Positions 8,948 to 17,689 of a stretch of 64,000 nt of DNA are shown here, piece after piece (within the stretch, counting starts at the first letter, position 1; the number at the start of each line of letters is the position of its first letter). Source of the stretch: XBB1006 sp051877515. GTDB taxonomy: Bacteria; Bacillota; Clostridia; Lachnospirales; Lachnospiraceae. Location of the stretch: NCBI GenBank assembly GCA_051877515.1, contig JBJEIY010000033.1, positions 38,843 to 102,842 of the forward strand, written 5' to 3'. The position numbers and the translations under genes were made by a program. The notes under the pieces are model-generated. The model was given only the letters and a program-made list of their open reading frames with translations. It had not been told where the DNA came from and did no database searches.

Positions 8948-9142
8948 TCACACTCCCAGCAGTTTTTCAATCATATCAAAAAGTTCCAGAATATAGGGAA
9001 TGATCCAGCTGATCACCAGAATAAAGCCCACCAGCTGTGACAAAAATGCCAGTTCATCCCTCCCGCTGTGTTTTAGAACCTGAGACAGCAAAGTAATCAA
9101 CAGTCCCACCGCCGCTATCTTAAAAAGAATCCCTACTTCCAA
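8948..9142 (-). CDS. spoIIIAC: Stage III sporulation protein AC
   Basis: Very short membrane subunit (64 residues, two helices) of the SpoIIIA complex, matching the normal 65-70 residues. Pattern ILFKIAAVGLLITLLSQVL and a C-terminal helix. It precedes spoIIIAD by 9 bases on the minus strand. Confidence 0.93.
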   Translation of the reverse strand: MEVGILFKIAAVGLLITLLSQVLKHSGRDELAFLSQLVGFILVISWIIPYILELFDMIEKLLGV

Positions 9143-9163
9143 ATCCGCTATTCCTCCGTCTTT

Positions 9164-9685
9164 CTATATTAGCAGTAAGATGGTCATGATCCCGGTCATA
9201 GCACAAAGCGTTGAATTAACCAGATCCTTCTTCTTCAGGTTTTTTGATCGGATCTGTATCTCTTCCGTCAGAAGACTGTACACTCCTTCCAAATACCGTT
9301 CGATGGTTTCGCTGTCTTTATGACTGATTACCCTGCCTAACCGTTTGATCTGGATCAATATTGTGACGGGCAAATGCAGATGCCCCTGGATACTTCCCAC
9401 ATACTGCTCCCAGATCCATTCCATAGGCATTTTCTGTTCCCGAAGCCTTTGCACACACATTCGGGTAGCCTCTGCTACAGCTGAATTATGCGGCATGCTC
9501 TTCAATGATTCCTGCATCAGATCCGCCATTACAACACAGGCCAGTTTATTGTTTCGCCGGATTTCCAGCAAAATTCCCTGAAACAGGCAACATTCATGAA
9601 ATCCATCCACCAACTGCAGATGAAGTTTGAAACATAAAAGCCCACAGGCGAAAAGAATCAGAACACCTCCCAGAAACCGGATCAT
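9164..9685 (-). CDS. spoIIIAB: Stage III sporulation protein AB
   Basis: Membrane-associated subunit of the SpoIIIA complex, distantly related in fold to type II secretion F-domain proteins. The 173 residues have an N-terminal membrane segment, a helical middle, and a hydrophobic C-terminal tail ending MTGIMTILLLI. The start overlaps the spoIIIAA stop by four bases. Confidence 0.93.
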   Translation of the reverse strand: MIRFLGGVLILFACGLLCFKLHLQLVDGFHECCLFQGILLEIRRNNKLACVVMADLMQESLKSMPHNSAVAEATRMCVQRLREQKMPMEWIWEQYVGSIQGHLHLPVTILIQIKRLGRVISHKDSETIERYLEGVYSLLTEEIQIRSKNLKKKDLVNSTLCAMTGIMTILLLI

Positions 9686-10578
9686 ATCATAACCACCTCA
9701 TAGCGGAATTCTCCTTTGTATTTGCTTAAGAAAACAACCCTTTCAAAAAAACGGATACCTTTTTGTTTTACATCTTCCATATCTTTTCCATGCATAGTAC
9801 ACAAAAGGCCGCATCCGCTATGCATGGCATATTCCAGCATACAGTATTCTTCTTGACTTCCGATCTCATCTGCCGCAATAATCTGTGGTGCCATACTCCG
9901 AATCGCCATCTCCATTCCATATGCTTTGATACATCCGGTTAACACACTGGTCCTGCATCCCACATCCAGTTGTGGTATCCCCTGATAACAGGCAGCCACC
10001 TCTCCCCTTTCATCAATAAGAGAAATCCGGCATCCCTGATCCGAAAGCAACCGGACCATATCCCGTAACAGGGTTGTTTTACCACAGCCCGGCGGAGATA
10101 CCAGAAGTGTATTTTTCCAACCGGATTGTTTCTGAAAAGCTGCCATAATCCGTTGTCCACAGCCTTTGACCTCATGACTTACCCTCAATGTCAAAAAAGT
10201 AATATTGCGAAACTGACAACCTGCCTGAAAACTATACACAGCTTCTCCCATTACACCAAGCCGGTTTCCTCCCGGTAAGATCAGGTATCCGTTTTTCAGC
10301 TGCCCCTGATAAGCATACATGGAATACTGCATGGCATGATCCAGGATAGTTTCAATCTGAGATTCCGAAATACAAAACAACTCATCATGGTTTTCTATTT
10401 CCCGGACGGGGCAGAACCTCCCCTGTCTGCTCACTGCATATTCCCGGCTTGCACTCAGACATAAAACCGGCTGATGGATTCGAAAATGGATCTCTGTAAT
10501 CTCCTGTGCCAGAAGTTTTTGTGCATCACAGGCTTTTTGTAACAGAGGTGGTAAAAGCTGATAGACTTCCTTTTCCAT
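9682..10578 (-). CDS. spoIIIAA: Stage III sporulation protein AA, ATPase
   Basis: Cytoplasmic ATPase of the SpoIIIA apparatus, related to secretion ATPases. The 298-residue product has a Walker A motif (SPPGCGKTTLLRDMV), a Walker B-type ISLIDERGE and a second acidic motif IIAADEIG. The frame is open upstream to 10701, across the rpsU terminator. I chose the ATG at 10576-10578, which has AGAAGGAG nine bases upstream and gives the usual length near 300. First gene of the operon, behind a sigma-E-like promoter. Confidence 0.94.
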   Translation of the reverse strand: MEKEVYQLLPPLLQKACDAQKLLAQEITEIHFRIHQPVLCLSASREYAVSRQGRFCPVREIENHDELFCISESQIETILDHAMQYSMYAYQGQLKNGYLILPGGNRLGVMGEAVYSFQAGCQFRNITFLTLRVSHEVKGCGQRIMAAFQKQSGWKNTLLVSPPGCGKTTLLRDMVRLLSDQGCRISLIDERGEVAACYQGIPQLDVGCRTSVLTGCIKAYGMEMAIRSMAPQIIAADEIGSQEEYCMLEYAMHSGCGLLCTMHGKDMEDVKQKGIRFFERVVFLSKYKGEFRYEVVMI

Positions 10579-10621
10579 ATCACACAACTCCTTCTCTAGC
10601 CTGTACATCTTAGCTTTGTTC

Positions 10622-10648
10622 AATATATGTACTTGTCCCCTGTGATAT
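10622..10648 (-). promoter_or_regulatory. Sigma-E-type promoter of the spoIIIA operon
   Basis: The minus strand has CATATATT (10622-10629) as -10 and ATA (10646-10648, within TCATATC) as -35 core with a 16-bp spacer, fitting the sigma-E pattern ATA-16/18-CATANNNT. The start site would be about 37 bases before the spoIIIAA ATG. spoIIIA is known to be sigma-E dependent in Bacillus. Confidence 0.7.
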
Positions 10649-10661
10649 GAACAACTTTTAT

Positions 10662-10696
10662 AAAAAAAAGCAGCATGAGAACCACTCTCACACTGC
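10662..10696 (-). terminator. Terminator after rpsU
   Basis: An 11-bp stem (10670-10680 with 10686-10696, two G-U pairs) with a 5-base loop, followed on the minus strand by eight T residues. It separates rpsU from the spoIIIA promoter. Confidence 0.88.
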
Positions 10697-10704
10697 TTCA
10701 TGAT

Positions 10705-10881
10705 TTAATTATATTTACGTTTTCTTGCTGCTTCAGATTTCTTCTTACGTCTTACGCTTGGCTTCTCATAATGCTCTCTCTTGCGGATTTCCTGCTGGAT
10801 ACCTGCTTTGGCACAATTTCTCTTGAATCTGCGTAAAGCGCTATCTAAAGTCTCGTTCTCTTTCACGACAACATTTGACAT
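10705..10881 (-). CDS. rpsU: 30S ribosomal protein S21
   Basis: Small basic ribosomal protein. The 58 residues MSNVVVKENETLDSALRRFK onward are a full-length S21 with the basic C-terminal tail. The longer frame starting at 11016 is rejected because the ATG at 10879-10881 has an upstream GGAGG/AGGTG site and gives the family N terminus. It has its own promoter and terminator. Confidence 0.97.
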   Translation of the reverse strand: MSNVVVKENETLDSALRRFKRNCAKAGIQQEIRKREHYEKPSVRRKKKSEAARKRKYN

Positions 10882-10957
10882 AGTCTCACACCTAACCTCC
10901 CTCCAGTTGCGTAATTGTGCATTCAACTGTTTGGGTATAATCATTGCACTAGAGTAT

Positions 10958-10985
10958 TTTATACCTAAATAGCATGTTTCGTCAA
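10958..10985 (-). promoter_or_regulatory. rpsU promoter
   Basis: Minus-strand TTGACG (10980-10985), 16-bp spacer, TATAAA (10958-10963). It lies in the gap between the alaS stop and rpsU, so rpsU need not depend on alaS transcription. Confidence 0.7.
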
Positions 10986-11066
10986 CCGTTTTTTTATATT
11001 TGGCGAAAAAATTCACATATTTTTCCGGTAGGGATACGGTGATAGGATTTTCCTATACAAACAAGC

Positions 11067-13751
11067 CTATGCCTGTATCTGTCCTGCTAAAACTTCTTTT
11101 GCTTTGGCCACGGCAGCCGGAATACCGGCAGGATTCTTTCCTCCTGCCTGAGCCATATTGGGACGTCCTCCGCCGCCACCGCCAACCAACCCGGCAATCT
11201 CCCGGATCAGATTTCCTGCGTGCGCACCCTTTTCTATTGCCTGGGGAGTTGCCATGGTGATCAAATTGACTTTTCCTTCAAACTCTGAGGCCAGAACAAT
11301 CACGCCTTCTCCAAGTTTCTCCTTCAGGGAATCACCAAGTTCACGAAGATTATTCATATCTACGCCTGACAGGGAACTTGCAAGAATTTTCACTCCTGCA
11401 ATCTCTTCCACCTGATCCATAACATCACCCAGAGCATCCTTTGCTGCAGCAGACTTCAAAGATTCATTCTCGCTGTGAAGATTCTTTATTTCTGCAGTCA
11501 TATGCTCAATACGGTCCACAAGTCCGGCAGGAGTGGTCTTCGCTGCTTTCGCCGCCCGATTCAGTTCTTCTTCTATCTTGGCATAATACTTTAATACATT
11601 ATCACCGGTAAACGCTTCAATCCTTCGAATTCCGGAAGCCACACCGGTCTCAGAAATGATTTTAAATGCCGCAATATCCGCAGTGTTTTTTACATGTGTT
11701 CCGCCACAGAACTCCTTTGAAAACTCTCCCATGGATACCACGCGGACGTTTTCGCCGTATTTTTCACCAAACAATGCCATTGCACCGGTCTTGCGGGCTT
11801 CGTCTACCGTCATAACATCCGTCCGGACTGTAAGCTGTTCTGCTATTTTTTTATTTACCAGCTCTTCCACTTTACGGATCTCTTCTGCTGTCATCGCTTC
11901 AAAGTGTGAAAAATCAAATCTCGTTCGTTCACTATCCTGGTAAGATCCCTGCTGTTCCACATGAGTTCCCAGAACTTCTCTTAAAGCTTTCTGCAATAAA
12001 TGGGTTGCTGAATGATTCCTGCAGGTACGGGCTCTTAAAACCTCATCCACACAAAGCAAAACGTCATCATCCTTGCGGATCATTCCTTCTTCCACATAAC
12101 CTATATGGGCATAACGGTTACCCACCACCTTAATGGTTTCTTCTACAACAAACCTTCCGCCGGCGGCTTTGATCACACCACGGTCTCCATTCTGACCACC
12201 CATAGTTGCATAAAATGGTGTAACCGGAACAATGATGGCTCCGTGCTCACCATCAGTCAATACATCGCACAGTTCCATCTGGGAATCCTCTTCCTGCCCG
12301 GTAACCATCACCAGTGCAGAAACTCTGGAGTTCTCCTGTAATCGGTCATATCCCACAAATTCCGTTGTGATGGAAGGATCCAGTTCTTCATAAACCGTTG
12401 CATCCGCACCCATATAATTCGTGGTCTTTCTTGCAGCTCTGGCCTGTTCTTTCTGCTGTTTCATGCAAGATGCAAAGCCTTCTTCATCATAAGTAAATCC
12501 GGACTCCTCTAAGATCTCTCCTGTCAGATCGATTGGGAATCCATAAGTATCGTACAGCTTAAATGCATCTTCTCCAGCTAACTGTCTGCATCCGGAATTC
12601 TTTAGCTTGTCCATCATGCTTTCCAAAATGGAAAGACCCTGATCTATGGTCTTGTTAAACTGTTCTTCCTCTTTCGTCAGAATCGTAAAAATATAATCCT
12701 TTTTCTCTTCTAATTCCGGATAACCATCCTTGCACTCACGGATTACCGTTTCGGAAAGACTGGCAAGAAACGCACCGTTCATTCCCAGCATTCTTCCGTG
12801 TCTTGCTGCACGACGGATCAAACGGCGGAGTACATAACCTCTTCCTTCGTTGGTAGGACGTACACCATCGGAAACCAGAAAAGTGGCTGAACGAATATGA
12901 TCCGTAATAAGACGGATGGACACATCATCCTTATCATCTTTCTGATATTCCTTATTACACAACTTGCATACACTGTCACGGATTGCCTTCATACTGTCTA
13001 TATCAAAGACAGAATCCACATCCTGAACCACTACCGCAAGACGTTCCAGACCCATTCCCGTATCAATGTTCTTCTGCTCTAATAATTCATAGTGACCTTT
13101 TCCATCTCCCTCAAACTGGGTAAAGACATTGTTCCACACTTCCATGAAACGATCGCATTCACATCCCACTTTACAGTCCGGACTGCCACAACCATATTTT
13201 TCTCCGCGATCATAATAAATCTCGGAACACGGACCGCAGGGACCTGCTCCATGCTCCCAGAAATTGTCACATTTTCCGTCTTCATCACGATAGAACCTGG
13301 TGATTTTCTCTTCCGGAACGTGAAGTTTCTTTGTCCAGATATCAAAGGCCTCTTCGTCTTCAAAATAAATAGAAGGATACAGCCTGTCCTCTTCCAGTCC
13401 TACTACCTTGGTAAGGAACTCCCATGACCAGGCTAACGCTTCCTCCTTAAAATAATCCCCAAAAGAAAAGTTTCCAAGCATCTCAAAAAAGGTAAGATGT
13501 CTCGCCGTCTTACCTACATTCTCAATATCTCCTGTACGCACACATTTCTGGCAAGTACAGACTCTTTTTCTTGGGGGAACTTCCTGTCCTGTAAAATATG
13601 GTTTTAAAGGTGCCATTCCTGCATTGATCAGCAGTAAACTCTTGTCATTATGGGGCACCAAAGAAAAGCTCTTCATAGCCAGATGATCCTTTGACTTAAA
13701 ATAGTCAAGAAACATCCGTCTGAGCTCGTTCACTCCGTAGTATTTACTCAA
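11067..13751 (-). CDS. alaS: Alanyl-tRNA synthetase
   Basis: Charges tRNA-Ala. The 894 residues have the class II catalytic core at the N terminus (FFEMLGNFSFGDYFKEEA, GRGYVLRRLIRRAARHGR), the editing domain with HSATHLL and CGGTHV metal ligands, and a C-terminal DHHA1 domain with the glycine-rich GGGGGGRPNMAQAGGK. The start is TTG at 13749-13751, supported by GGAGG six bases upstream and the normal MSKYYGVNELRRMFLDYF N terminus. It follows a 51-codon membrane protein gene by 19 bases and probably shares its promoter. Confidence 0.97.
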   Translation of the reverse strand: MSKYYGVNELRRMFLDYFKSKDHLAMKSFSLVPHNDKSLLLINAGMAPLKPYFTGQEVPPRKRVCTCQKCVRTGDIENVGKTARHLTFFEMLGNFSFGDYFKEEALAWSWEFLTKVVGLEEDRLYPSIYFEDEEAFDIWTKKLHVPEEKITRFYRDEDGKCDNFWEHGAGPCGPCSEIYYDRGEKYGCGSPDCKVGCECDRFMEVWNNVFTQFEGDGKGHYELLEQKNIDTGMGLERLAVVVQDVDSVFDIDSMKAIRDSVCKLCNKEYQKDDKDDVSIRLITDHIRSATFLVSDGVRPTNEGRGYVLRRLIRRAARHGRMLGMNGAFLASLSETVIRECKDGYPELEEKKDYIFTILTKEEEQFNKTIDQGLSILESMMDKLKNSGCRQLAGEDAFKLYDTYGFPIDLTGEILEESGFTYDEEGFASCMKQQKEQARAARKTTNYMGADATVYEELDPSITTEFVGYDRLQENSRVSALVMVTGQEEDSQMELCDVLTDGEHGAIIVPVTPFYATMGGQNGDRGVIKAAGGRFVVEETIKVVGNRYAHIGYVEEGMIRKDDDVLLCVDEVLRARTCRNHSATHLLQKALREVLGTHVEQQGSYQDSERTRFDFSHFEAMTAEEIRKVEELVNKKIAEQLTVRTDVMTVDEARKTGAMALFGEKYGENVRVVSMGEFSKEFCGGTHVKNTADIAAFKIISETGVASGIRRIEAFTGDNVLKYYAKIEEELNRAAKAAKTTPAGLVDRIEHMTAEIKNLHSENESLKSAAAKDALGDVMDQVEEIAGVKILASSLSGVDMNNLRELGDSLKEKLGEGVIVLASEFEGKVNLITMATPQAIEKGAHAGNLIREIAGLVGGGGGGRPNMAQAGGKNPAGIPAAVAKAKEVLAGQIQA

Positions 13752-13770
13752 AACGATTCCTCCGCATCAC

Positions 13771-13926
13771 TTACTGTTCTGCTTTTTTCTCTGTTTCTGC
13801 CGCTGCTTCCTGGGCATTCTTTCTCTTTCTTGCCTGAATTCCCAGAAAAGCACCTACTGCACCTACTGCTACAAACACTACCATCAGTACAAGATACTGA
13901 AAAAAGGAATTAAAAAAAACTATCAT
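13771..13926 (-). CDS. Small single-pass membrane protein upstream of alaS
   Basis: A 51-codon gene not previously listed. The ATG at 13924-13926 has AGGAGG seven bases upstream. The product has a hydrophobic helix (about residues 10-32, with small-residue pattern VAVGAVGAFLG), then a basic stretch ARKRK and an alanine/glutamate-rich tail: an N-out, C-in single-pass layout by the positive-inside rule. A promoter (TTGAAA, 17 bp, TATAAT) lies just upstream, and alaS follows after 19 bases, so the two are probably co-transcribed. I recognise no family; function unknown. Confidence 0.75.
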   Translation of the reverse strand: MIVFFNSFFQYLVLMVVFVAVGAVGAFLGIQARKRKNAQEAAAETEKKAEQ

Positions 13927-13953
13927 TGCGTTACCTCCTAACAAACTTAGTTC

Positions 13954-13982
13954 ATTATAGCTTACTTCTGCTAATATTTCAA
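13954..13982 (-). promoter_or_regulatory. Promoter of the small membrane protein-alaS operon
   Basis: Minus-strand TTGAAA (13977-13982), exactly 17-bp spacer, TATAAT (13954-13959). The leader is short, so no T-box leader precedes alaS here. Confidence 0.8.
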
Positions 13983-14040
13983 TATATGTGATCCATTGTT
14001 ATTCAATAAACAGGGGATTTTTCCTTTCTATAAGAAGCGC

Positions 14041-14520
14041 TCAGACCTCTTCTTCCCAGCTGTCTTCTTCCGGATTCATCGAATCCGCGGCTGTGGTAGC
14101 CAATTCATCACAGCGTTCATTGAAAGCATGTCCATCATGACCTTTTACCCATACATAGGTTACCTGATGCGGTGCAACCGCATTCAATAGACGCACCCAC
14201 AATTCCTTATTCTTTACCGGCTTTTTATCCGACTTTCGCCAGTTATTTTTCATCCAGCTATCAAGCCAGCCCTGATTAAATGCATCCACCACGTATTTGG
14301 AATCTGATGTAAAAACAACTTCGCAGGGTTTCGTCAAATGTTCAAATCCAACGATTGCCCCCATCAGTTCCATTCGGTTATTGGTAGTTAACCGATACCC
14401 GCAGCTGTATTCCCTGATATGCTCCCGGCCCGTCCGATCCACATACCGCAACACCGTTCCGTATCCTCCCGGTCCCGGATTTCCTCTTGCCGAACCATCG
14501 GAATAGATTTCTACCTTCAC
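14041..14520 (-). CDS. rnhA: Ribonuclease HI
   Basis: Cleaves RNA in RNA-DNA hybrids. The 159 residues show the fold's first strand with the catalytic aspartate (IYSDGSARGNPGPGGYG), the helix glutamate in NNRMELMGAI, the aspartate in FTSDSKYVVDAF, and the C-terminal histidine region VWVKGHDGHAFNERCDELA. Full length. It is separated from spoIVA by about 100 bases. Confidence 0.95.
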   Translation of the reverse strand: MKVEIYSDGSARGNPGPGGYGTVLRYVDRTGREHIREYSCGYRLTTNNRMELMGAIVGFEHLTKPCEVVFTSDSKYVVDAFNQGWLDSWMKNNWRKSDKKPVKNKELWVRLLNAVAPHQVTYVWVKGHDGHAFNERCDELATTAADSMNPEEDSWEEEV

Positions 14521-14622
14521 GCCTTTCCTCCCCTACATGTTCTTATGGTATTATATCGCTCATTGTATCACATTTTTTCCATCCGATAAAACTATTTTCT
14601 TTTATCTTTTGTACCTTCCCTG

Positions 14623-16107
14623 CTAAATAATAATGCAGACCATTCCTCCATTGCTGTCATTCACGATTTTTTGCATGGTTTCCTGCAGTTTCATCTGGCT
14701 TTCTTCATCCATCATGGCAATCTTTGTTTTAATACCGTCTTCCACCAGTTCACCCACTGTTTTTCCGAAAATATTTACATTTAAAAATCCTTCCTGGCTT
14801 TCTCTTCCCTGCTTCATATAGTCCAAAAGTCCTTCTGCCTGTTCCTTCGTGCCAATAATGGGAGCAATCTCTGTTTCCACGTTTGCCCTGATAAAATGTA
14901 TGGATGGGGAATATGCCTTAATCCGGATCCCATATTTGTTTCCATGCTTCACAAGTTGGGGTTCTTCAATGTCAATTTCTTCCAGTCCGGGAATAACCAC
15001 ACCATACCCCCTCTGTGATACGGATGTATACGCATCTGCCACTTTGTCGAACATGGCCTTGGATCTGGCCAGTGCCCGTAACAATTCGATCAGTTCATAT
15101 TCTCCATCAATCTTTTCACCTGTAAGTTCACTGATATTTTCGTAATAGCACCGTTCAGGAAGCTTGAATTCAAACAGGATTTCTCCTTTTGCAAGATCCG
15201 TTTTCCGTTTGTGTATCTCTTCCACCAGCCCCTCCGGCTGATACTCCATTTCCTGCAATCCACTCATGGTTTTGTGCTTTTCCATTAGTTTACGTGCATT
15301 TTGCAATAAATCCTGATATACCTTCTGATCTGTATCCAGCGTCTGCGTCCATCTTGGAATCTGGAAGAAAATCCTCGTAACCGGGAACTCATACAGAAGA
15401 TTCTGAAGCAGATTGAAAGCATCATCTTTACTCATTTGTTCCACGTTCATAGGCAGAACATCCACCTGATATTCTTTTTTCAGGCGACTGGCCAGTTCCC
15501 TGGCATGCTCACTAAAAGGTTTCTCACAGTTAAGTACTATCAAAAAAGGTTTTCCCATCTTCTTTAACTGCATAACTGTTTCTTTTTCAGCCGGTTCGTA
15601 ATTTGTCCGGTCAATCCCTGTAATGCTTCCGTCGGTTGTCATTACGATTCCCAACGTTGCATGCTCATGGATCACTTTTTCTGTTCCGATTCTGGCCGCT
15701 TTTGTAAAAGGAACCTCCGTGTCAAACCAGGGTGTATGTACCATACGCTCTTTTCCGTCCTCCATATGTCCTTCCACACCCTGTACCATGAATCCCACAC
15801 AGTCAATCAGACGTACCCTGAATCTGGTGTTTTCATCCAGCGCGATCTCTACCGCTTTTGCCGGAACAAATTTCGGCTCCGTAGTCATTATGGTTTTCCC
15901 CTGCGCCGCCTGGGGAAGTTCATCCTGTGTCTGGTTATAGGTGGCCTCATCGTCAATAAAAGGCAGCACACATAATTCCATAAACCGTTTAATAAACGTG
16001 CTTTTCCCTGTTCTAACCGGGCCCACAACACCAATAAAAATTTCTCCGTTGGTTCTTTGCCTGATATCCTGATACAACTCCCACTCTCGTGTAGACATTT
16101 TCTCCAT
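14623..16107 (-). CDS. spoIVA: Stage IV sporulation protein A, spore coat ATPase
   Basis: Cytoskeletal ATPase that polymerises on the outer forespore membrane and anchors the spore coat. The 494 residues begin with a TRAFAC-like domain carrying Walker A GPVRTGKSTF and a Walker B region RLIDCVGFMV; the C terminus ends NDSNGGMVCIII, close to the conserved tail needed for localisation in Bacillus. Length matches the family (492). The ATG at 16105-16107 has GAGG seven bases upstream. A near-consensus sigma-E promoter precedes it. Confidence 0.97.
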   Translation of the reverse strand: MEKMSTREWELYQDIRQRTNGEIFIGVVGPVRTGKSTFIKRFMELCVLPFIDDEATYNQTQDELPQAAQGKTIMTTEPKFVPAKAVEIALDENTRFRVRLIDCVGFMVQGVEGHMEDGKERMVHTPWFDTEVPFTKAARIGTEKVIHEHATLGIVMTTDGSITGIDRTNYEPAEKETVMQLKKMGKPFLIVLNCEKPFSEHARELASRLKKEYQVDVLPMNVEQMSKDDAFNLLQNLLYEFPVTRIFFQIPRWTQTLDTDQKVYQDLLQNARKLMEKHKTMSGLQEMEYQPEGLVEEIHKRKTDLAKGEILFEFKLPERCYYENISELTGEKIDGEYELIELLRALARSKAMFDKVADAYTSVSQRGYGVVIPGLEEIDIEEPQLVKHGNKYGIRIKAYSPSIHFIRANVETEIAPIIGTKEQAEGLLDYMKQGRESQEGFLNVNIFGKTVGELVEDGIKTKIAMMDEESQMKLQETMQKIVNDSNGGMVCIII

Positions 16108-16133
16108 AAGAATACCTCTTCCACGTTTATTCC

Positions 16134-16160
16134 ATTGTATGGGAAAGCACTTGAAATTAT
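16134..16160 (-). promoter_or_regulatory. Sigma-E promoter of spoIVA
   Basis: Minus-strand -10 CATACAAT (16134-16141) matches the sigma-E consensus, and the -35 core ATA (16158-16160, in TCATAAT) is 16 bp away. The start site would be about 20 bases before the spoIVA ATG. Confidence 0.82.
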
Positions 16161-16203
16161 GATTTATTTGTCACTCCATCCAAATCCGATGCCTGTTTCC
16201 TCT

Positions 16204-16244
16204 AAAAAAACATCAGAGCCTGTGCTCTTCACAGGTCTCTGATG
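16204..16244 (-). terminator. Terminator after nfnB
   Basis: A 14-bp stem with one bulge (16211-16224 with 16230-16244) and a 5-base loop, followed on the minus strand by seven T residues. It ends the nfnA-nfnB transcript. Confidence 0.9.
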
Positions 16245-16306
16245 CATTTGTATTCATAACAAGTAAGGCTCTTACTGCCTCATCTTGTTTTATGGATTTC
16301 TGAGAA

Positions 16307-17689
16307 TTATTTGCCGGAAAGATACTCATGGATTCCTTTTGCCGCTGCCTTTCCTGCACCCATGGCAAGGATTACGGTTGCTGCTCCGGTCACGGCATCA
16401 CCACCGGCAAATACGCCCGGTTTACTGGTTGCACCATTCTCTTCCTGAGCCACAATACACTTACGACGATTTGCTTCTAATCCTTCCGTAGTAGAGGTAA
16501 TCAATGGATTTGGAGAGGTTCCAAGAGACATAATAACTGTGTCTGCTTCAATTTCATATTCGGATCCCGGAATCTCCACAGGGCTTCTTCTTCCGGAAGC
16601 ATCCGGCTCTCCCAATTCCATCTTTATCAGACGAATACCTTTCACCCATCCTTCTTCGTTGACCAGAATCTCGGTGGGATTTGTAAGAAGGTCGAATACT
16701 ACACCCTCTTCTTTTGCGTGGTGTACTTCTTCTACACGGGCCGGAAGTTCCGCCTCACTTCTGCGGTATACGATATGTACCTCTGCTCCTAAACGAAGTG
16801 CGGTTCTTGCAGCATCCATTGCCACATTTCCGCCTCCTACTACAACCACTTTGGATCCCGCCATAATCGGTGTTGCATAATTCTTAAATGCTTTCATCAG
16901 ATTGTTTCTGGTAAGATATTCATTGGCAGAGAACACACCGTTTGCATTTTCTCCCGGAATACCCATGAATCTTGGCAGGCCTGCACCGGATCCGATAAAG
17001 ACTGCTTCAAAGCCTTCTTCTTCCATCAATTCATCAATGGTAATGGATTTTCCGATGATCACATTGGTTTCAATCTTCACGCCAAGGGACTTTACATTCT
17101 CCACTTCCTTCTTCACAACTTTCTCTTTTGGAAGACGGAACTCAGGAATACCATAGACTAAAACACCGCCTGCTTCATGCAGAGCCTCAAAAATGGTCAC
17201 ATCATAGCCCAATTTTGCCAGATCTCCTGCGCAGGTTAAGCCTGCAGGGCCGGAGCCGATGACCGCTACCTTTTTACCCAGACGTTCCTTGGCCGGTTCC
17301 GGTTTTATTCCATTGTTCGATGCCCAATCTGCAACAAAGCGCTCTAATTTACCAATGGCAACTGCTTCACCCTTTATTCCGCGGACACATTTTCCTTCGC
17401 ACTGACTTTCCTGTGGGCAGACACGTCCACACACTGCCGGCAACGCGGATGATTGCCCTATAATACGATATGCTTCTTCAAAATTACGATTCTTAACCTG
17501 TTCTATAAATGCCGGAATGTTAATGGAAACCGGACAGCCTTCCACACACATTGGTTTTTTACAGTTTAAGCATCTTCCTGCTTCTGCAACTGCCTCTTCC
17601 TCATTATATCCGAGACAAACCTCTTCAAAATTTGTTGCACGCACCTTTGGTTCCTGCTCTCTGACAGGCACTTTCTTCATCATATCCAT
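16307..17689 (-). CDS. nfnB: Ferredoxin:NADP oxidoreductase large subunit (GltA/NfnB type)
   Basis: Flavoprotein of the electron-bifurcating NADH-dependent reduced ferredoxin:NADP+ oxidoreductase, also annotated as glutamate synthase small-chain homologue. The 460 residues have N-terminal cysteine clusters for two [4Fe-4S] centres (CLNCKKPMCVEGCP and CGRVCPQESQCEGKC), an FAD-binding GSGPAGLTCAG and an NADP-binding GGGNVAMDAARTALRLGA. Its start codon overlaps the stop of the partner subunit gene (TAATG), and that pairing is why I prefer NfnB over GltD. A lone GltA-type glutamate synthase subunit remains possible. Confidence 0.88.
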   Translation of the reverse strand: MDMMKKVPVREQEPKVRATNFEEVCLGYNEEEAVAEAGRCLNCKKPMCVEGCPVSINIPAFIEQVKNRNFEEAYRIIGQSSALPAVCGRVCPQESQCEGKCVRGIKGEAVAIGKLERFVADWASNNGIKPEPAKERLGKKVAVIGSGPAGLTCAGDLAKLGYDVTIFEALHEAGGVLVYGIPEFRLPKEKVVKKEVENVKSLGVKIETNVIIGKSITIDELMEEEGFEAVFIGSGAGLPRFMGIPGENANGVFSANEYLTRNNLMKAFKNYATPIMAGSKVVVVGGGNVAMDAARTALRLGAEVHIVYRRSEAELPARVEEVHHAKEEGVVFDLLTNPTEILVNEEGWVKGIRLIKMELGEPDASGRRSPVEIPGSEYEIEADTVIMSLGTSPNPLITSTTEGLEANRRKCIVAQEENGATSKPGVFAGGDAVTGAATVILAMGAGKAAAKGIHEYLSGK

